Shown: positions 35,304 through 44,184, numbered from the stretch's first letter. The stretch: DNA of 64,000 nt from Chloroflexota bacterium (GCA_023381515.1 JAMCQI010000053.1:1-64000); one strand, 5' to 3'. Translations and numbers: made by a program. The notes: generated by a model not told the origin, from the sequence alone.

Positions 35304-35744
35304 ATGACCAGCGCGATGCGCCAGCATGTATCCTCAGGATCGCCCTATGAACCGATCATAGGTTTTTCCCGTGCCGTCCGCGTCGGACAAGTAGTTGCCA
35401 TCTCAGGCACGGCCCCAATTGGCTCGGACGGCAAAACCGTGGGACGCGGCGACCCAGCCGCACAGACGAAGCGCTGTCTGGAAATCATTCGTGATGCCCT
35501 GCAGCAGTTGGGGATTCCGCTCGCCGCGGTTATCCGAACTCGGATACTCCTCACAAGAATTGATGACTGGGAGACCGTAGGCAAGGTGCACGGTGAGTTC
35601 TTTGGCGAGTTTCGACCCGCCAGCACAATGGTTCAAGTCAGTCGCTTGATTGATCCCGACTGGTTGGTTGAGATCGAAGCCGATGCATACTTGAACAGCG
35701 CCGACGATGGCTCTCTGCACCCAAAAGAGGACCATGACGGATGA
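35304..35744 (+). CDS. RidA family protein inside the glycolate oxidase operon
   Basis: A protein of 146 residues of the YjgF/YER057c/UK114 family. It has VGQVVAISGTAPIGSDGKTV near residue 30, QTKRCLEIIRDALQQLGIPL, then IRTRILLTRIDDWETV, and the ending STMVQVSRLIDPDWLVEIEA. The arginine in VIRTRILLT is at the position of the catalytic arginine of RidA. RidA proteins hydrolyse reactive enamines and imines, or act on related labile compounds. Its place between glcD and glcE, overlapping glcE by 11 bp, suggests that it removes a by-product of the oxidase or its substrate route. Start ATG 35304 is chosen; upstream in-frame sequence is a Lys/Arg-rich stretch unlikely to be coding. Confidence 0.85.
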   Translation: MTSAMRQHVSSGSPYEPIIGFSRAVRVGQVVAISGTAPIGSDGKTVGRGDPAAQTKRCLEIIRDALQQLGIPLAAVIRTRILLTRIDDWETVGKVHGEFFGEFRPASTMVQVSRLIDPDWLVEIEADAYLNSADDGSLHPKEDHDG

Positions 35745-36960
35745 CCTAACCCTTGAAACGGACGGCTTGAGGCCCGAGCGGGTTGTCATTCCGCAAGACG
35801 GCGAGGAGATTGCCCGCCTCTTGAAGCGGGCCCCGGATGAGGAGCGGGCAGTTGCGCCGGTCGGCGGGGCCACGATGCTCGAGCTAGGAGGCCCTCTTTC
35901 ACGCGCTGACCTCGCTCTCTCGACGCGCAACCTGAACCGGATATTGGACTATCAGCCCGCGAACCTGACCGTGCGGGCGGAGGCAGGCATCTCGCTTGCC
36001 GCGCTCAATCAAGCTCTGGCCGAACAGGGCCAATTCCTCCCGCTTGATCCCTATTGTCCAATGCGTGCGACGCTAGGAGGCATTCTGGCAACGAACGCAA
36101 GCGGGCCTCTGCGCGTGCGCCATGGTTCCGCGCGCGATCTCTTGATCGGTATCCAGGTTGCACTGGCCGACGGCCAAATCGTTCACGGAGGCGGCCAAGT
36201 CGTCAAGAACGTCGCGGGTTATGATCTCCCCAAGCTCTTTATCGGTTCCCTCGGCACACTCGGGGTGATCCTCGAAGCCACCTTCAAGGTCGCACCGCTC
36301 CCCACAACAACTGCGACGCTGCTCGCCGGCTTTGACCGAATGGAACAAGCGGCGGTCGCTGCACAGCGCATCCTGCACTCGCCACTCCTTCCAAGCGGCC
36401 TCGACATTCTGAGCCCGGCCGCGAGCGCTTTTCTCGACCTCGGCGATTCTTACGTGCTCGCCATCCGTTTTGGGGGAATCGGGAGCACAGTTCGTCGGGA
36501 GTTGCAGGACGCCGAGACATGGTCGCGGGAGAATGGCGCCGTTGCGCTCGAACGAATGGAAGATGATGAGCACCTGTGGGGCCGCATACGAGATTTCTCA
36601 TTCGAGAGCCGCGTCGTGGTCAAAATAGGCACGCTTCCCACCCAAGTTGCAGAGATCGAGCAGCTCGCCGCCAATGTCGCAAAAGAGAACAGCATACAGT
36701 ACGCGAGCATCACTCACGCCATTGGAATCTCGCTCGTGAGCTTTCAGACGGGTGGGATCGAAGCAGAAAACGCGATCACCGCGTTGCGCCGCCAAGTGAT
36801 CGAGCGCCGGGGACACTTGACGATTGCCCGAGCGCCGCGTGGACTGCGCGAGCGAATAGATGTTTGGGGGCCGCCCCAGAGTGATTGGCGTATCATGAAG
36901 CAGTTGAAGCAAGAGCTAGACCCGCAGGGAATTCTGAATCCCGGCCGGTTCCCTTGGTAG
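35734..36960 (+). CDS. glcE: Glycolate oxidase subunit GlcE (FAD-binding)
   Basis: FAD-binding subunit of 408 residues. PCMH-domain motifs: VAPVGGATMLELGGPLSRAD near residue 45; PMRATLGGILATNASGPLRV near residue 110; VHGGGQVVKNVAGYDLPKLF near residue 150, with the KNVAGYD strip typical of GlcE; and FIGSLGTLGVILEATFKV. It is longer than E. coli GlcE (about 350 residues). Its ATG lies within the last codons of the RidA gene, so translation is likely coupled. Works with GlcD and GlcF. Confidence 0.9.
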   Translation: MTDDLTLETDGLRPERVVIPQDGEEIARLLKRAPDEERAVAPVGGATMLELGGPLSRADLALSTRNLNRILDYQPANLTVRAEAGISLAALNQALAEQGQFLPLDPYCPMRATLGGILATNASGPLRVRHGSARDLLIGIQVALADGQIVHGGGQVVKNVAGYDLPKLFIGSLGTLGVILEATFKVAPLPTTTATLLAGFDRMEQAAVAAQRILHSPLLPSGLDILSPAASAFLDLGDSYVLAIRFGGIGSTVRRELQDAETWSRENGAVALERMEDDEHLWGRIRDFSFESRVVVKIGTLPTQVAEIEQLAANVAKENSIQYASITHAIGISLVSFQTGGIEAENAITALRRQVIERRGHLTIARAPRGLRERIDVWGPPQSDWRIMKQLKQELDPQGILNPGRFPW

Positions 36961-36973
36961 CGGCGAGTTTCCA

Positions 36974-38338
36974 ATGGTAGAGAACGCCAAAGAAGAGGCG
37001 AGAACGACAGGCAATTTCCGATTCGCCGACGCGCCGGACATGGCCGAGATACTCAAATGCACCCACTGCGGGCTGTGCCTCAACCAATGCCCGACCTATC
37101 GCGTGCTTGGCTGGGAGATGGATTCGCCGCGCGGCCGTACCCGCTTGATGCGCGGCGTCACCGAAGGCCTTTTTGAGGTGAACGAATCCTTCGCCGAGCA
37201 CATGGACGTGTGCCTCGCCTGTCGCGCATGCCAGACCGCATGCCCCGCGAATATCAACTTTGGGCAGATGGTCGAGGCCGCGCGCTGGCAAGCGCTTTCG
37301 ACACTCCCCAAAAAGCCCCTTCCACGGCTCTTGCGCTGGGCTATTCTTAAACAGCTCTTTCCCTATCCCGCTCGCCTGCGTGGTGTCGCCAGCCTCCTCT
37401 GGTTTTATCAGCGGAGCGGGCTCCAGTCGTTGGCCCGCCGGCTCCATCTTATCCCACCACCCCTCCGCGACTCGGAGGCGCTCCTGCCCCGGCTGCCCGA
37501 CAAATTCGCGGTGACCCGGGGCGTCGTGCCGGCCAAGAGCGAAAAGCGCGGCCGGGTCGCATTTCTCACCGGCTGTATCATGGGAACTGTATTTGCCGAT
37601 ACGGACGCGGCTACGCTGCGCGTCCTGACCCGCAACGGCTTTGAGGTGGCCATTCCTCAGCGACAGACTTGCTGCGGCGCGGTCGCTATCCACGCGGGTG
37701 AGCGTATGACCGCCAAGGAGATGGCGAGACGAAACATCGATGCCTTTCTCTCCGAGAACGCCAAGGAGATGGCGAGACGAAACATCGATGCCTTTCTCTC
37801 CGAGAACGCCGATGCGATTATCGTCAATGCAGCCGGGTGCGGTCTTGCCATGAAGGAATATGGCCACCTGTTAGCAGATGACCCCCTCTTTGCGGACAAG
37901 GCACGCGAATTCAGCTCCAAGGTTAAGGATGCTACCGAATTTATCGTTTCGCAGGGCATTGCCAGGCCGACGCAAGAGATCCGGGCCAGAGTCACTTACC
38001 AGGACCCGTGTCACTTGGCCCACGGCCAGGGGATCCGAGCCGAGCCACGCGAGCTTTTACGTCTCATCCCAGGATTGGAGCTGGTCGAAATGCGCGATCC
38101 CGATCGGTGCTGCGGGAGCGCCGGCATCTACAACATCACTCACCCAGACGTCGCCAACGAGGTGCTCGCGGCCAAGATGGACAATATCGAGGCTGTGAAG
38201 CCCGAAATCGTCGCGACTGCAAATGCCGGCTGCCTTCTCCAACTTGAATTGGGCGTCCGGCAGCGAGGCATGAACGTCGAGGTTTTGCATGTCCTGGACC
38301 TCCTCGACCGCGCGTACGGCGGCCCTGACGGCTATTAA
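36974..38338 (+). CDS. glcF: Glycolate oxidase iron-sulfur subunit GlcF, with internal tandem duplication
   Basis: Iron-sulfur subunit of 454 residues that passes electrons from GlcDE to the quinone pool. Two 4Fe-4S motifs: CTHCGLCLNQCP near residue 32 and CLACRACQTACP near residue 82. Two cysteine-rich CCG domains follow (IPQRQTCCGAVAIHAGE, and DPCHLAHGQ with PDRCCGSAGIYNI). Between the first CCG motif and the next helix the 16-residue unit AKEMARRNIDAFLSEN occurs twice in a row, encoded by an exact 48-bp tandem repeat. The frame stays open, so the protein is only lengthened. Start ATG 36974. Confidence 0.92.
   Translation: MVENAKEEARTTGNFRFADAPDMAEILKCTHCGLCLNQCPTYRVLGWEMDSPRGRTRLMRGVTEGLFEVNESFAEHMDVCLACRACQTACPANINFGQMVEAARWQALSTLPKKPLPRLLRWAILKQLFPYPARLRGVASLLWFYQRSGLQSLARRLHLIPPPLRDSEALLPRLPDKFAVTRGVVPAKSEKRGRVAFLTGCIMGTVFADTDAATLRVLTRNGFEVAIPQRQTCCGAVAIHAGERMTAKEMARRNIDAFLSENAKEMARRNIDAFLSENADAIIVNAAGCGLAMKEYGHLLADDPLFADKAREFSSKVKDATEFIVSQGIARPTQEIRARVTYQDPCHLAHGQGIRAEPRELLRLIPGLELVEMRDPDRCCGSAGIYNITHPDVANEVLAAKMDNIEAVKPEIVATANAGCLLQLELGVRQRGMNVEVLHVLDLLDRAYGGPDGY
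37712..37807 (+). repeat. Exact 48-bp in-frame tandem duplication inside glcF
   Basis: Bases 37712-37759 and 37760-37807 are identical, including third codon positions. Each copy encodes the 16 residues AKEMARRNIDAFLSEN. Perfect identity means the duplication is very recent, or is an assembly artefact. Confidence 0.97.
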
Positions 38339-38806
38339 AACGGGCAACCACGCCAGAGAGGAGGTGCCTGAACGCGTTCAGATCCCCACAGCCACCAACC
38401 CTCGGACCACGCCCAACCGCGCCTCGCTCCTGGCCTGACCGAACCGCGGAAACGAGAGGCGCACGGCTTTAGTTAAATCGGTTGACCACCCACCCCACCG
38501 CAAGTGCTCGCCCGGCACCCTCGGCGGGAAGACGAGGGAAGACGCTGGATGACGCTGCAAGACGCGGGAAGACGCCGGGAGGACCGGGAAGACGCCTGAA
38601 GAAGCGGGAAGCCCGGAAGACAGAGATAGATTGCCTTGGGTGCCAGTGCGAGGCCGAATTCTGGGCGCCGCCACCCAGTGGGCGCAGCAGGCTCCCGTGA
38701 GGCCCCGTGAGCGCGATCTCACCCGCTGCTGAGTAGCTGCTTCGTCGCGGTGCACGCTCTTCGATGACGCGTGGCGTTTGACTTTAGTTTGCAAGTCCTG
38801 GCGCTC
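38339..38806. other. Gene-free region with degenerate tandem repeat and a palindrome
   Basis: About 470 bp between glcF and the LacI regulator promoter. It holds a perfect 12-bp palindrome TGAACGCGTTCA (38369-38380) and a degenerate tandem array of about ten GGGAAGACGC-like units (38526-38621). No credible gene is present; the minus-strand open frame over the array only encodes the repeat. Confidence 0.65.
38526..38621. repeat. Degenerate tandem array of GGGAAGACGC-like units
   Basis: Roughly ten units of 8-12 bp with a common GGGAAGACGC core (clear copies at 38526, 38536, 38566 and 38586) separated by variants such as GGATGACGCT and GCAAGACGC. Unit length varies, unlike a simple microsatellite. 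Confidence 0.75.
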
Positions 38807-38835
38807 TTGACACACCTGTGCAACCGTGGTATACT
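38807..38835 (+). promoter_or_regulatory. Consensus promoter of the LacI-family regulator
   Basis: TTGACA (38807-38812), an exact 17-bp spacer and TATACT (38830-38835), 31 bp before the ATG. The spacer contains CTGTGCA, a half-site like the adjacent operator. Confidence 0.85.
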
Positions 38836-38840
38836 CCTAA

Positions 38841-38854
38841 TGCACACGTGTGCA
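38841..38854. promoter_or_regulatory. 14-bp palindromic operator, likely LacI-family autoregulatory site
   Basis: TGCACACGTGTGCA is a perfect palindrome that covers the expected transcription start of the regulator gene. The central CG step and the position are typical of LacI-family operators, which supports negative autoregulation. Confidence 0.8.
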
Positions 38855-38866
38855 TAAGGCCCAACG

Positions 38867-39892
38867 ATGCGAGTCTCTATCAAAGACATTGCCAGAGCTG
38901 CCGGTGTCTCCCATTCCACAGTCTCGCGTGCCCTCTCCAACAGTCCCCTCGTGTCGGGAGAGACGCGTGACCGCATCCGGCTTATCGCACAGGAACTAGG
39001 CTACAGCCCCAACGCCATTGCACGCGGCTTGGTCACTCAGCAGACCCGGACGGTCGGCGTCATCGTCACGACCATAGCCGACCCCTTTATCGGCGAAGTA
39101 GTCCGGGGAATCGAAGAGTTGGCGGCGGACAACGGCTACCGAGTCTTCCTTGGCACCTCCCATTCAGACCCAATCCGCGAAGTCAACTTGGTAAAGGGAT
39201 TTCGTGAGTGGCGCGTGGACGGCGTAATCGTCGCCTCATCACGTGTGGGCGCTCTCTACATCCCCCTCCTCAACGAGATTGGCGTGCCGGTGGTCTTGAT
39301 TAACAGCCAACAAGAAGGGCCCTATGTCCACTCGGTCGCCGTCGACAACGTTGAGGGCGCTGAACAGGCCACACGCCATCTGCTGTCCCTCGGCCACCGT
39401 ACCGTCGGTTATATTGGCGGTCCGTCTGATCACTCCTCTCACCGCGACCGCCTGACCGGTTATCGATATTCATTAACCGAGGCCGGCCTCTTGTTCGATC
39501 CTTCACTCGTCCTTCCGGGCAACGGCCGTGCCGACAGCGGTAACCAAGTTGCGAGCCTCCTCGACCATTCGCCCGCCGCAACCGCGGTCTTTTGCTACAA
39601 TGATCTAACGGCGATTGGGGTCGTGCATGCCTTGTTACGCCGCGGGCTCCGCGTGCCCGCCGACCTATCCGTCGTAGGCTTTGACGACATTGAGTATGCC
39701 TCATTTGTCGAACCTCCTCTCACGACCATCCACCAGCCCAAAGATGAAATGGGGCGTCTGGCAATGAGAATGCTGATCGATCTGCTGAACGGGGATCAAG
39801 TCACCAATGTCATGGTGCCAGGCGAACTCGTAGTGCGCGAGTCGACTCGTGAGTTCGCGCCGACAGATCTTCCAGTCCAACTGCCCGCGTAG
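38867..39892 (+). CDS. LacI-family transcriptional regulator
   Basis: DNA-binding regulator of 341 residues. The N-terminal helix-turn-helix and hinge read SIKDIARAAGVSHSTVSRAL, then NSPLVSGETRDRI and GYSPNAIARGLVTQQT. The periplasmic-binding-protein-like effector domain follows from residue 60 (TRTVGVIVTTIADPFIGEVV, and PADLSVVGFDDIEYASFVEP). The nearby carbohydrate genes (IolM and the downstream inositol set) make an inositol-derived or sugar effector likely. It has its own consensus promoter with an overlapping palindrome, so it probably represses itself and the operon. Confidence 0.93.
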   Translation: MRVSIKDIARAAGVSHSTVSRALSNSPLVSGETRDRIRLIAQELGYSPNAIARGLVTQQTRTVGVIVTTIADPFIGEVVRGIEELAADNGYRVFLGTSHSDPIREVNLVKGFREWRVDGVIVASSRVGALYIPLLNEIGVPVVLINSQQEGPYVHSVAVDNVEGAEQATRHLLSLGHRTVGYIGGPSDHSSHRDRLTGYRYSLTEAGLLFDPSLVLPGNGRADSGNQVASLLDHSPAATAVFCYNDLTAIGVVHALLRRGLRVPADLSVVGFDDIEYASFVEPPLTTIHQPKDEMGRLAMRMLIDLLNGDQVTNVMVPGELVVRESTREFAPTDLPVQLPA

Positions 39893-40009
39893 AGTCCTCT
39901 ATTTGCTCATTGTGTTCTACCGTCCGGCCCACGGTCCCGCGGACCCTGCGGGATCGTGATCTGCAGAAGTCTAGGACATTCCGAAATTCAAAATTAGAAG
40001 AGGTAAAAA

Positions 40010-41164
40010 ATGAAAGCGCTCGTCTTGGATGCAAAATGGGAGCCCCGTCCTGAGTATCCCCTGAGTGAATGGGAGAAAAAGACCGGCAAGGCCATCACGG
40101 GCTCGAGTGTGTGGCGCCATCCCACGCTAGAGGTCCGCACGGTACCAGACCCCCAGCCGGGCCCGGACGATGTCCTGTTGCGCGTAAAGGCCTGCGGCGT
40201 TTGTGGATCGGATATCCATTTCTATGAGAGGGACAAGGATGACTATATCCTCTATCCTGGCTTGACCAAATTCCCTACGACGACGGGCCACGAATTCTCC
40301 GGCGAGGTCGTGGAGGTTGGCAAAAACACTCACTATCTGAAGAAGGGGGATATGGTCACCGCCGAAGAGATGATCTGGTGCGGATACTGCACCCCCTGCC
40401 GCAACGGTTATCCGAACCACTGTGCGAATCTGGAGGAAATTGGCTTTACGATTCCAGGCGCCTTTGCAGAATACATCGCCGTCGGTGAAAAGTACTGCTG
40501 GAAGCTTGATGCCATTGCCGAGAAATACGGCTCCCAGGAGAAGGCTTTTGAAGCCGGCTCCGTCGTCGAGCCCACGACCGTCGCCTACAACGGCATGTTT
40601 CCGCGCGCCGGTGGTTTCGCACCCGGCTCGTATGTTGCCGTTTTTGGCGCTGGCCCCATCGGCCTCGCGGCGGTCGCGCTAGCGCGTGCCTCCGGTGCCG
40701 GTCTCGTCGTCGCCTTTGAAGTCTCGCCCAACCGTCAGTCGCTCGCGAAAAACCTCGGCGCCGATCTCGCGTATGATCCGCGCAAGGTCTCGCCGAGTCA
40801 GGTGCTGATGGAGTTGAGCAAGGGCGAAGGATTCGATTTCATGGTCGAAGCGGCGGGTGCTCCGGACAAGACCATTCCAGAGATGGAAAAATCCCTTGCG
40901 ATCAACGGCAAGATCGTGCAGATCGGCCGGGCCGCTGCGCGCGTGCCCATGTACCTGGAAACGCTCCAGGTTCGCCGCGGCCAGGTCTTTGGGTCGCAAG
41001 GACACAGCGGCGATGCGATCTTCCCGAGCGTTATTCGCATGATGGCATCGGGACGGTTGGATATGACGCAGATGATCACCGCGCGCTACGATCTCCCCAA
41101 GACAGTGGAAGCGATCGCGGCGTCAGGCGAGCGCAGCCAGGGCAAGATCACGGTAAAGCCGTAG
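40010..41164 (+). CDS. iolM: Zinc-dependent dehydrogenase, scyllo-inosose 3-dehydrogenase (IolM)-like
   Basis: Medium-chain zinc dehydrogenase of 384 residues. Catalytic zinc residues lie in KACGVCGSDIHFYE and TTTGHEFSGEVVEVG, the structural zinc cysteines in CGYCTPCRNGYPNHC, and the NAD motif is VFGAGPIGLAAVALA near residue 210. The distinctive N-terminus (EPRPEYPLSEWEKKTGKAIT, then GSSVWRHP) agrees, from memory, with the Thermotoga IolM enzyme that oxidises scyllo-inosose to the diketo-inositol. The presence downstream of IolN-like and IolO-like genes supports this strongly. No myo-inositol dehydrogenase (IolG) gene is in the window. Confidence 0.82.
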   Translation: MKALVLDAKWEPRPEYPLSEWEKKTGKAITGSSVWRHPTLEVRTVPDPQPGPDDVLLRVKACGVCGSDIHFYERDKDDYILYPGLTKFPTTTGHEFSGEVVEVGKNTHYLKKGDMVTAEEMIWCGYCTPCRNGYPNHCANLEEIGFTIPGAFAEYIAVGEKYCWKLDAIAEKYGSQEKAFEAGSVVEPTTVAYNGMFPRAGGFAPGSYVAVFGAGPIGLAAVALARASGAGLVVAFEVSPNRQSLAKNLGADLAYDPRKVSPSQVLMELSKGEGFDFMVEAAGAPDKTIPEMEKSLAINGKIVQIGRAAARVPMYLETLQVRRGQVFGSQGHSGDAIFPSVIRMMASGRLDMTQMITARYDLPKTVEAIAASGERSQGKITVKP

Positions 41165-41351
41165 CAAAAGTGGCAGATTACAGAGGTCAGACATCACACG
41201 ACAGACAACAGCATGATGGGTTGTGTTTCTTCTTTGGCATCTGTCGTCCGATGTTGGATGCCTGATGGAGGAAGGAGGGAGAACTATCGAGGTAAGCTGA
41301 CGTTTCGAAAATAAACAAAGGGAACGGCCAACTCTGAAGGAGGAGATTCTC

Positions 41352-42491
41352 ATGAACGAGTCTGAGAACGAAAAATGGTCCCCTGTGATGAATCGTCGTG
41401 AGTTCTTGCGCTTTGTCGGCGGCGGGCTGGGAGTGGCTGCGGCGGGTGGAATTCTCGCCGCCTGTGCTCCTGTCGCGACTCCGGCACCATCATCCGCGCA
41501 GCCCACCTCGGCGCCCGCCGCCGCTGGCGTGACCGTCGCCGCGCCTAAAGCGACCGGCAAGATCTCGGTCTATTCCGCGTTAAACCAGTCCACGAACGAT
41601 GCCTTCTTCGCCGCGTTCAAGGCGGCCGTGCCCGGAATCGACGTCGAACTCCTACCCCTGGCCGCGGCCGGCGCCTTGCAGACACGTATTATCGCAGAAA
41701 AGGCGTCCCCGAAAGGTGACATTTTCATCGGCGGCGATCGTTCTTTCCATGATGTGTTAGGTAAAGAGGGCTTGTTGGAAAAGTACGTTTCCCCGAACGC
41801 CGCCGCCATCCCCGCCGGCTTCAAGGACCCGAACGGCTTTTGGACCGGCTGGTATGTCGGAATCTTTGCATTCGTCTACAACACCAGCCGTCTGGCGGCC
41901 GAGATGGGCAACAAAGTCCCCAAGACCTGGGACGATCTCCTCGATCCCTCCTGGAAGGGCAAAATCATCATGCCCAGCCCAATTACGACGGGCGGCGGCT
42001 ATGTGTTCCTGGCGACGCAGGTGTTCCGTTTCAACAGGGACGAAGCCAAGGCGATGGATTATATGAAGAAATTCCACGCCAACGTCGCCCAGTACGTCGA
42101 CAGCGCGCCGAACGGGATCCAGTTCGTCGCGCAAGGGCAATTCGTCGGTGGTCCGAACTGGGCTCACGATATCCTGACCTCCAAAGCCCAGGGCAACCCC
42201 ATCGGCCTGGCTGTCATCGACGACACGGGCTACGAAGTGGGTAGTGTCAGCATCATCAAGGGCGGACCGAACACTGCCGCGTCCAAGCCTTTCGTGGACT
42301 GGATGCTCACCCCGGAGGCCGGAGCGCTCAATGTCAAGCTTTCGAACCGCGTCTCCCTGGTTCCGGGCGTGGCACCCGCTCCGGGCGCGCCGACCCTGGA
42401 CTCCGTCAAGCTCGTGAACTATGACGGCACATGGGCCGGGGATAATCAAAAGCGCCTCGTACAGTTGTGGCAGAAAACGGTCGGAATGTAA
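41352..42491 (+). CDS. ABC transporter substrate-binding lipoprotein (Fe3+/hexose-phosphate type)
   Basis: Binding protein of 379 residues with a twin-arginine lipoprotein signal: NRREFLRFVGGGLGV, then LAACAP (lipobox cysteine near residue 37), and a Ser/Ala/Pro linker. The mature domain (KISVYSALNQSTNDAFFAAF, AVPGIDVELLPLAAAGALQT, VGIFAFVYNTSRLAAEMGNK, KTWDDLLDPSWKGKIIMPSP) belongs to the cluster that holds Fe3+-, thiamine-, 2-aminoethylphosphonate- and hexose-phosphate-binding proteins. The substrate is not decided by sequence. Given the inositol genes around it, a cyclitol, cyclitol phosphate or sugar phosphate is proposed. Start ATG 41352 has GGAGGAG upstream. Confidence 0.88.
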   Translation: MNESENEKWSPVMNRREFLRFVGGGLGVAAAGGILAACAPVATPAPSSAQPTSAPAAAGVTVAAPKATGKISVYSALNQSTNDAFFAAFKAAVPGIDVELLPLAAAGALQTRIIAEKASPKGDIFIGGDRSFHDVLGKEGLLEKYVSPNAAAIPAGFKDPNGFWTGWYVGIFAFVYNTSRLAAEMGNKVPKTWDDLLDPSWKGKIIMPSPITTGGGYVFLATQVFRFNRDEAKAMDYMKKFHANVAQYVDSAPNGIQFVAQGQFVGGPNWAHDILTSKAQGNPIGLAVIDDTGYEVGSVSIIKGGPNTAASKPFVDWMLTPEAGALNVKLSNRVSLVPGVAPAPGAPTLDSVKLVNYDGTWAGDNQKRLVQLWQKTVGM

Positions 42492-42504
42492 AATGCAGGT
42501 GACC

Positions 42505-42544
42505 AGTGACAAGTGACGAGGTCCTTTGCTCGTCGCTTGTCACT
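42505..42544. repeat. 16-nt inverted repeat (GTGACAAGTGAC family)
   Basis: AGTGACAAGTGACGAG (42505-42520) faces CTCGTCGCTTGTCACT (42529-42544), pairing over 16 nt with one G-T. It lies between the binding-protein and permease genes. A related GACAAGTGACA inverted repeat is at 54959-55041. Confidence 0.8.
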
Positions 42545-42559
42545 CGCCACGGGATACCC

Positions 42560-44179
42560 ATGAGAAGCATCTCGCGCGAACCAGCGGTCGTCGTCGTACT
42601 TCTGATCCTCGTCGGCTTGATGTTGATGTTCATTATCTATCCCCAAGTCCAGGTCGTCATCGTCCCCGGGCTAGGCGGCTATGTCGATTTTCTGACCGGC
42701 CAGACCTGGATCAGGCCCCTCCTCAATTCGATGCAGATCATGCTCTTCTCGACGACGACCGCCGTGATCCTGGGTTTCATCTACGCGTACTCCATGGTCT
42801 ATAGCGAGATGCCGTGGAAGCCGTTCTTTCGCATCGTCGGCCTTTTACCGCTCCTCTCACCGCCGTTCGTCGTCGCCGCGTCTTACATTCTGCTTTTCGG
42901 TCCGCGCGGTGTGATCACCTACGGCGTCTTTCATCAGTCGCCGCTGATCCTGGGATTTAGCGGATTGTGGGGCGTTCAGACGATTGCGTTCTTTCCGTTC
43001 GCGTATCAACTGATCGCGGACGTTCTCGCGCGCAGTGACCCGCGTTTGGAGCAAGCAGCGCGCAATCTCGGCGCGAGCACCTGGAATGTCTTTCGCACCG
43101 TCACACTCCCTCTCGCGCGTCCCGGTCTCGCCGCCGCGATTCTGACGACCGCGATCTACATCCTCGAAGATTTCGGCAATCCTCTACTGATTGCCGGTCA
43201 GTTCACGGTCTTGCCGTCGCAAGCGTACTCGCTCATCGAAGGTTTCGGCGATTTCGTAGGGGCGGCCGCCGTCAGCACGATTCTCCTTTTGCTCGCGCTC
43301 GTGCTCTACATCGCCAAGATACGCATCGAAGGCAACCGTTCGTATGTGACGATCAGCGGCAAAGCGACTTCGATCCCGCGCCCGCCTGTCCCGCGCGCGC
43401 TCTCCATCGCGTCTTTTGTCGCGTGTTTGGCTTTGGCTGTGCTTATCCTACTGGTCTACGGCGTCCTCATCGTCAGCGCGGTGACGATCGCCTTCCCGAA
43501 CAATCTAGCTTTCACCACGAAGAATTTCGAGTACATGGGCTCCCATTCCCAATCGTTGATCAACACACTCGAGTTCGGCGGGGTCGCCGCGATCGTTTGC
43601 GCGCTCTTCGCCATGCTCCTCGCGTTTCTCGTTCAGCGCAAAGAGTGGTGGGGACGACAGGCGGTCGATTTTATGGCGATCATGCCCGCCGCGGTGCCGG
43701 GTTTGTTCTTCGGCATCGGCTATGCCACGGCGTTCAATCAACACATTTTCGATTGGATCAATCGCGGCATGCTGATTACCCTTTCCATGATTTTCTGGAA
43801 CATTCCCATCGGCTACCAGGCCGCAATTGCGGGCTTGCAGCAGATCGACCGTTCGCTCGACGAAGCGGCCACGAGTCTCGGCGCGAGCACGCTGCGCGGC
43901 TTTCGCGACATCCTTTTCCCGTTGCTCGATAGTGCGCTTCTCACCGGCTTTGTGACCGCGTTCGTTCGCGCGGTGACGACACTCTCCGTCGTGATTTTCC
44001 TGTTCACGCCCAGTACGACCGTAGCGACGATTACGATATTCCAACTGGTGACCGATTTTGACTGGGGCGGCTCGACGGCGTTTACGGTCACGGTCATTGG
44101 AGTTTCCGTCATCGTGCTCATTGTCACCTACTTTATCAGCGGGCGGCGCGTCGCATTGCAGAAAGCAACCGGGGTTTAG
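42560..44179 (+). CDS. ABC transporter permease, two fused domains (FbpB/AfuB type)
   Basis: Permease of 539 residues made of two BPD_transp_1 domains in one chain, as in Fe3+ and hexose-phosphate importers. Two ATPase-coupling EAA loops are visible: QAARNLGASTWNVFRTVTLP near residue 175 and EAATSLGASTLRGFRDILFP near residue 435. About 12 membrane spans. Start ATG 42560 was chosen because it begins the first hydrophobic segment; the ribosome site is weak. It sits between its binding protein and its ATPase. Confidence 0.9.
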   Translation: MRSISREPAVVVVLLILVGLMLMFIIYPQVQVVIVPGLGGYVDFLTGQTWIRPLLNSMQIMLFSTTTAVILGFIYAYSMVYSEMPWKPFFRIVGLLPLLSPPFVVAASYILLFGPRGVITYGVFHQSPLILGFSGLWGVQTIAFFPFAYQLIADVLARSDPRLEQAARNLGASTWNVFRTVTLPLARPGLAAAILTTAIYILEDFGNPLLIAGQFTVLPSQAYSLIEGFGDFVGAAAVSTILLLLALVLYIAKIRIEGNRSYVTISGKATSIPRPPVPRALSIASFVACLALAVLILLVYGVLIVSAVTIAFPNNLAFTTKNFEYMGSHSQSLINTLEFGGVAAIVCALFAMLLAFLVQRKEWWGRQAVDFMAIMPAAVPGLFFGIGYATAFNQHIFDWINRGMLITLSMIFWNIPIGYQAAIAGLQQIDRSLDEAATSLGASTLRGFRDILFPLLDSALLTGFVTAFVRAVTTLSVVIFLFTPSTTVATITIFQLVTDFDWGGSTAFTVTVIGVSVIVLIVTYFISGRRVALQKATGV

Positions 44180-44184
44180 CGATC

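Noticed and set aside
36893..37867. Minus-strand frame of 324 codons over glcF
   Set aside because: Its internal repeat (LLGVLGEKGIDVSSRH) only mirrors the 48-bp glcF duplication.
38526..38621. CRISPR array
   Set aside because: Units are 8-12 bp with no spacers; not CRISPR.
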